Part shown: in pieces, positions 5,773 to 6,979 of the stretch
Layout: the number at the start of each line of letters is the position of its first letter
How positions within the stretch are numbered: the stretch's first letter is position 1
Assembly (NCBI GenBank): GCA_023409975.1
Contig: JAEYQO010000113.1
Coordinates: 1 to 6,979 of the forward strand
Length of the DNA stretch: 6,979 bases
Source of the DNA: Bacteroidota bacterium
GTDB taxonomy: Bacteria > Bacteroidota > Bacteroidia > Chitinophagales > Chitinophagaceae
Direction of reading: 5' to 3'
The notes under the pieces: model-generated
Seen by the model: only the letters and a program-made list of their open reading frames with translations
What the model was told of the DNA's origin: nothing
Databases searched by the model: none
Position numbers and translations under genes: made by a program

Positions 5773-6405
5773 CTATTCTTCTTCCTTTTTCCTGCGAGCC
5801 GTCTTTTTAGCCGGTTTCTCAGTGGCTTCAGTGTCAGCGGCTTCTTCGGTAGTTTTCTTTTTCCTGGCCGTTTTCTTTGGCTTTTCTTCGCCTTCAGCAG
5901 CAGCTGATTCATCCGCAGATTTTTTAGCTCTTGCTTTCTTTGCAGGTTTTTCTTCCGCAACAACTTCAGCAGGCTTCTCTTCTTCCGCAACTTCAGAGGC
6001 GGCTTCTTCCTGTGGGAACTCGAAGTTCAACAGATCATTTTCTTTGAGGATTTCGTACCATTTCAGCATCTTTTTCATGTCGCTGACGTAAACACGCTCC
6101 TCATCGAACTCAGGGAAAACGGACTTAAAATATTTCTTGATCTCGTTGTTGTCAGCTTTTTTAGGATCAGGTCTGGCAGTTCCATCCTGTTCTTTCATTT
6201 TCTGAAAGACCTCATGCAGACGCACATTGTCAGCCGTGGTGTATACCTCGATACTCTCCAGTGGAGTCACATTATGCAACCTGGCGGGGATGAATCTGGT
6301 CGACTTGTCTGCCAGATTTCTAACAATAGCCCCATCGCTCTTCGTAGCTACGAGCTGGAAAAGACCGCCGATACCGGTCACTGCAACAATTTCTCTGTAA
6401 TCCAT
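5773..6405 (-). CDS. DUF5606 protein with lysine/alanine-rich histone-H1-like tail
   Basis: Residues about 2-128 match DUF5606, a small domain found in Bacteroidota: it opens with REIVAVTGIGGLFQLVATKS, has an IEVYTTADNVRLHEVFQKM segment, and ends with the typical DEERVYVSDMKKMLKWYEIL (101-120). The domain's role is not known to me. Residues 132-210 form a low-complexity tail of Ala, Lys, Glu and Arg. In it, KP recurs at 153, 175 and 197, each followed by a basic KKxARxKK-like block and an acidic Ala/Glu/Asp spacer. The basic blocks recall the C-terminal tails of histone H1 and bacterial histone-like proteins, so binding to DNA or RNA is plausible but inferred. There is no signal peptide, so it is probably cytoplasmic. 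The gene has its own promoter box (6426-6433) and terminator and seems to be a single-gene unit. The tail creates several spurious frames on the other strand. Confidence 0.88.
   Translation of the reverse strand: MDYREIVAVTGIGGLFQLVATKSDGAIVRNLADKSTRFIPARLHNVTPLESIEVYTTADNVRLHEVFQKMKEQDGTARPDPKKADNNEIKKYFKSVFPEFDEERVYVSDMKKMLKWYEILKENDLLNFEFPQEEAASEVAEEEKPAEVVAEEKPAKKARAKKSADESAAAEGEEKPKKTARKKKTTEEAADTEATEKPAKKTARRKKEEE
5785..5955 (-). repeat. Three 22-residue (66-bp) repeats in the DUF5606 protein tail
   Basis: Units start at about residues 151, 173 and 195: EEKPAKKARAKK, EEKPKKTARKKK and TEKPAKKTARRKK. The first two are each followed by a 10-residue Ala/Glu/Asp/Ser/Thr spacer. The KP pairs are exactly 22 residues apart. 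A shorter EEKPAEVV at 142 may be the remains of a fourth unit. The repeats suggest growth of the tail by unequal duplication. Confidence 0.75.
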
Positions 6406-6425
6406 TACTATACGTTGAAGGGGAG

Positions 6426-6433
6426 CAAAAATA
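6426..6433 (-). promoter_or_regulatory. Bacteroidota -7 box (TATTTTTG) for the DUF5606 gene
   Basis: The plus strand reads CAAAAATA, which is TATTTTTG on the minus strand, an exact TAnnTTTG match. It lies 20 bases before the ATG at 6405, inside the 67-bp gap after the upstream gene. The predicted transcript start leaves a leader of about 15 bases without a strong Shine-Dalgarno sequence. A -33 element is not clear. Confidence 0.55.
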
Positions 6434-6472
6434 AAGCTTTTGACAACATGTTCAGAAATGATACGTTAACGC

Positions 6473-6979
6473 CTAACGAATCAATGTAATATCTCCCTTA
6501 AATTCCTTGATATTCGATCGGCTGTTTCCACAAACCACCTGTAGGTAATAGAAGTAGACACCGACTTCCTGGGGCTGACCGTTATAGGTTCCGTCCCATC
6601 CACTCTGCATATTATAGCTGACAAAAATCTTTTCCCCGTACCTGTTATACACTGCAAATTCTAATAATTGCATATCACCCTTGTAGCGCACAGAAACTTT
6701 ATCGTTCCGACCATCACCGTTGGGAGTGAAGCCCGAGGGCACAAATACCGTACAGCAATCGTCGTAGACCACCTCAGCCCGGGAAGTATCGAAACATCCA
6801 TTTACATCGGTAACCACCACTTCGTAAGAACCATTTGCCAGATGTCTTGCTTCCTGTCCCGACTGGCCATCGCTCCAGCTATAAGAGTAAGGCGCTGTTC
6901 CCCCCTGTACTATTGCTTCAATCTGCCCGCCATCATCGTACCCGATACAATCATTATTAGTAACCGCCATTCTGATCTC
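6473..6979 (-). CDS. C-terminal part of a T9SS cargo protein (SprB-like repeat plus type B sorting domain)
   Basis: The frame runs open to the right edge, so only the last 168 residues are seen; the internal ATG at 6970 is not taken as the start. The first 70 or so residues form an SprB/PKD-like adhesin repeat: GGTAPYSYSWSDGQ, then LANGSYEVVVTDVNGC. The rest is the gliding-motility-associated C-terminal domain, with its hallmark FVPSGFTPNGDGRNDKV, then FAVYNRYGEKIF, GWDGTYNGQ and GVYFYYLQVVC, ending in KEFKGDITLIR. This domain directs export across the outer membrane by the type IX secretion system (type B signal). Full-length relatives are often very long, repetitive surface adhesins or enzymes, so the missing part could be thousands of residues. 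No convincing terminator follows; the stop lies 39 bases before the next gene's promoter box. Confidence 0.93.
   Translation of the reverse strand, partial: EIRMAVTNNDCIGYDDGGQIEAIVQGGTAPYSYSWSDGQSGQEARHLANGSYEVVVTDVNGCFDTSRAEVVYDDCCTVFVPSGFTPNGDGRNDKVSVRYKGDMQLLEFAVYNRYGEKIFVSYNMQSGWDGTYNGQPQEVGVYFYYLQVVCGNSRSNIKEFKGDITLIR

Noticed and set aside
5572..6091. Plus- and minus-strand ORFs rich in Phe/Ser or Lys/Arg
   Set aside because: They are alternate readings of the low-complexity tail of the DUF5606 gene and cross its terminator or the mqnC promoter.
6464..6478. CGTTA/TAACG dyad at the stop of the T9SS gene as a terminator
   Set aside because: The stem has 5 bp, overlaps the stop codon and lacks a T-rich tail.

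Overview
The window looks like a chromosomal segment of a Bacteroidota bacterium, most likely Chitinophagales or a close relative (inference). Support comes from a gene ending in a type B type-IX-secretion sorting domain, a DUF5606 protein, a DUF4142 lipoprotein with an acidic post-cysteine export signal, a menaquinone enzyme of the futalosine route, and three exact TAnnTTTG boxes (the -7 element of the Bacteroidota housekeeping sigma factor) placed just before genes.

Layout. The left half is on the plus strand. It holds the 3' part of a secreted beta-rich protein (3-470) with a strong intrinsic terminator, then a gene-poor stretch with five 11-bp tandem repeats (627-681) and a possible small membrane protein (853-1044). 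Next is a tightly coupled pair: an ECF sigma factor (1154-1738) and, one base later, a membrane protein (1740-2807) that joins an anti-sigma-like cytoplasmic N-terminus to a periplasmic trypsin/HtrA-type protease. An EamA/DMT transporter (2843-3757) follows with its own promoter. The right half is on the minus strand. Reading in its own direction, it has the end of a T9SS cargo protein (6979-6473), a DUF5606 protein with a histone-H1-like tail (6405-5773) and its terminator, mqnC (5577-4453), and a DUF4142 lipoprotein (4290-3772). That last gene converges on the transporter with a 14-bp gap.

How the genes work together. The only clear functional unit is the sigma/protease pair. The protease-bearing membrane protein probably restrains the sigma factor and senses an envelope signal through, or by means of, its own peptidase domain. 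The other genes appear to be independent units: menaquinone synthesis (mqnC), efflux or metabolite transport (DMT), and envelope or surface proteins.

Best candidates for something new are the anti-sigma/serine-protease fusion, the helically phased 11-bp repeat array, and the 22-residue basic/acidic repeats on the DUF5606 protein. No mobile element, CRISPR array, tRNA or rRNA was seen.
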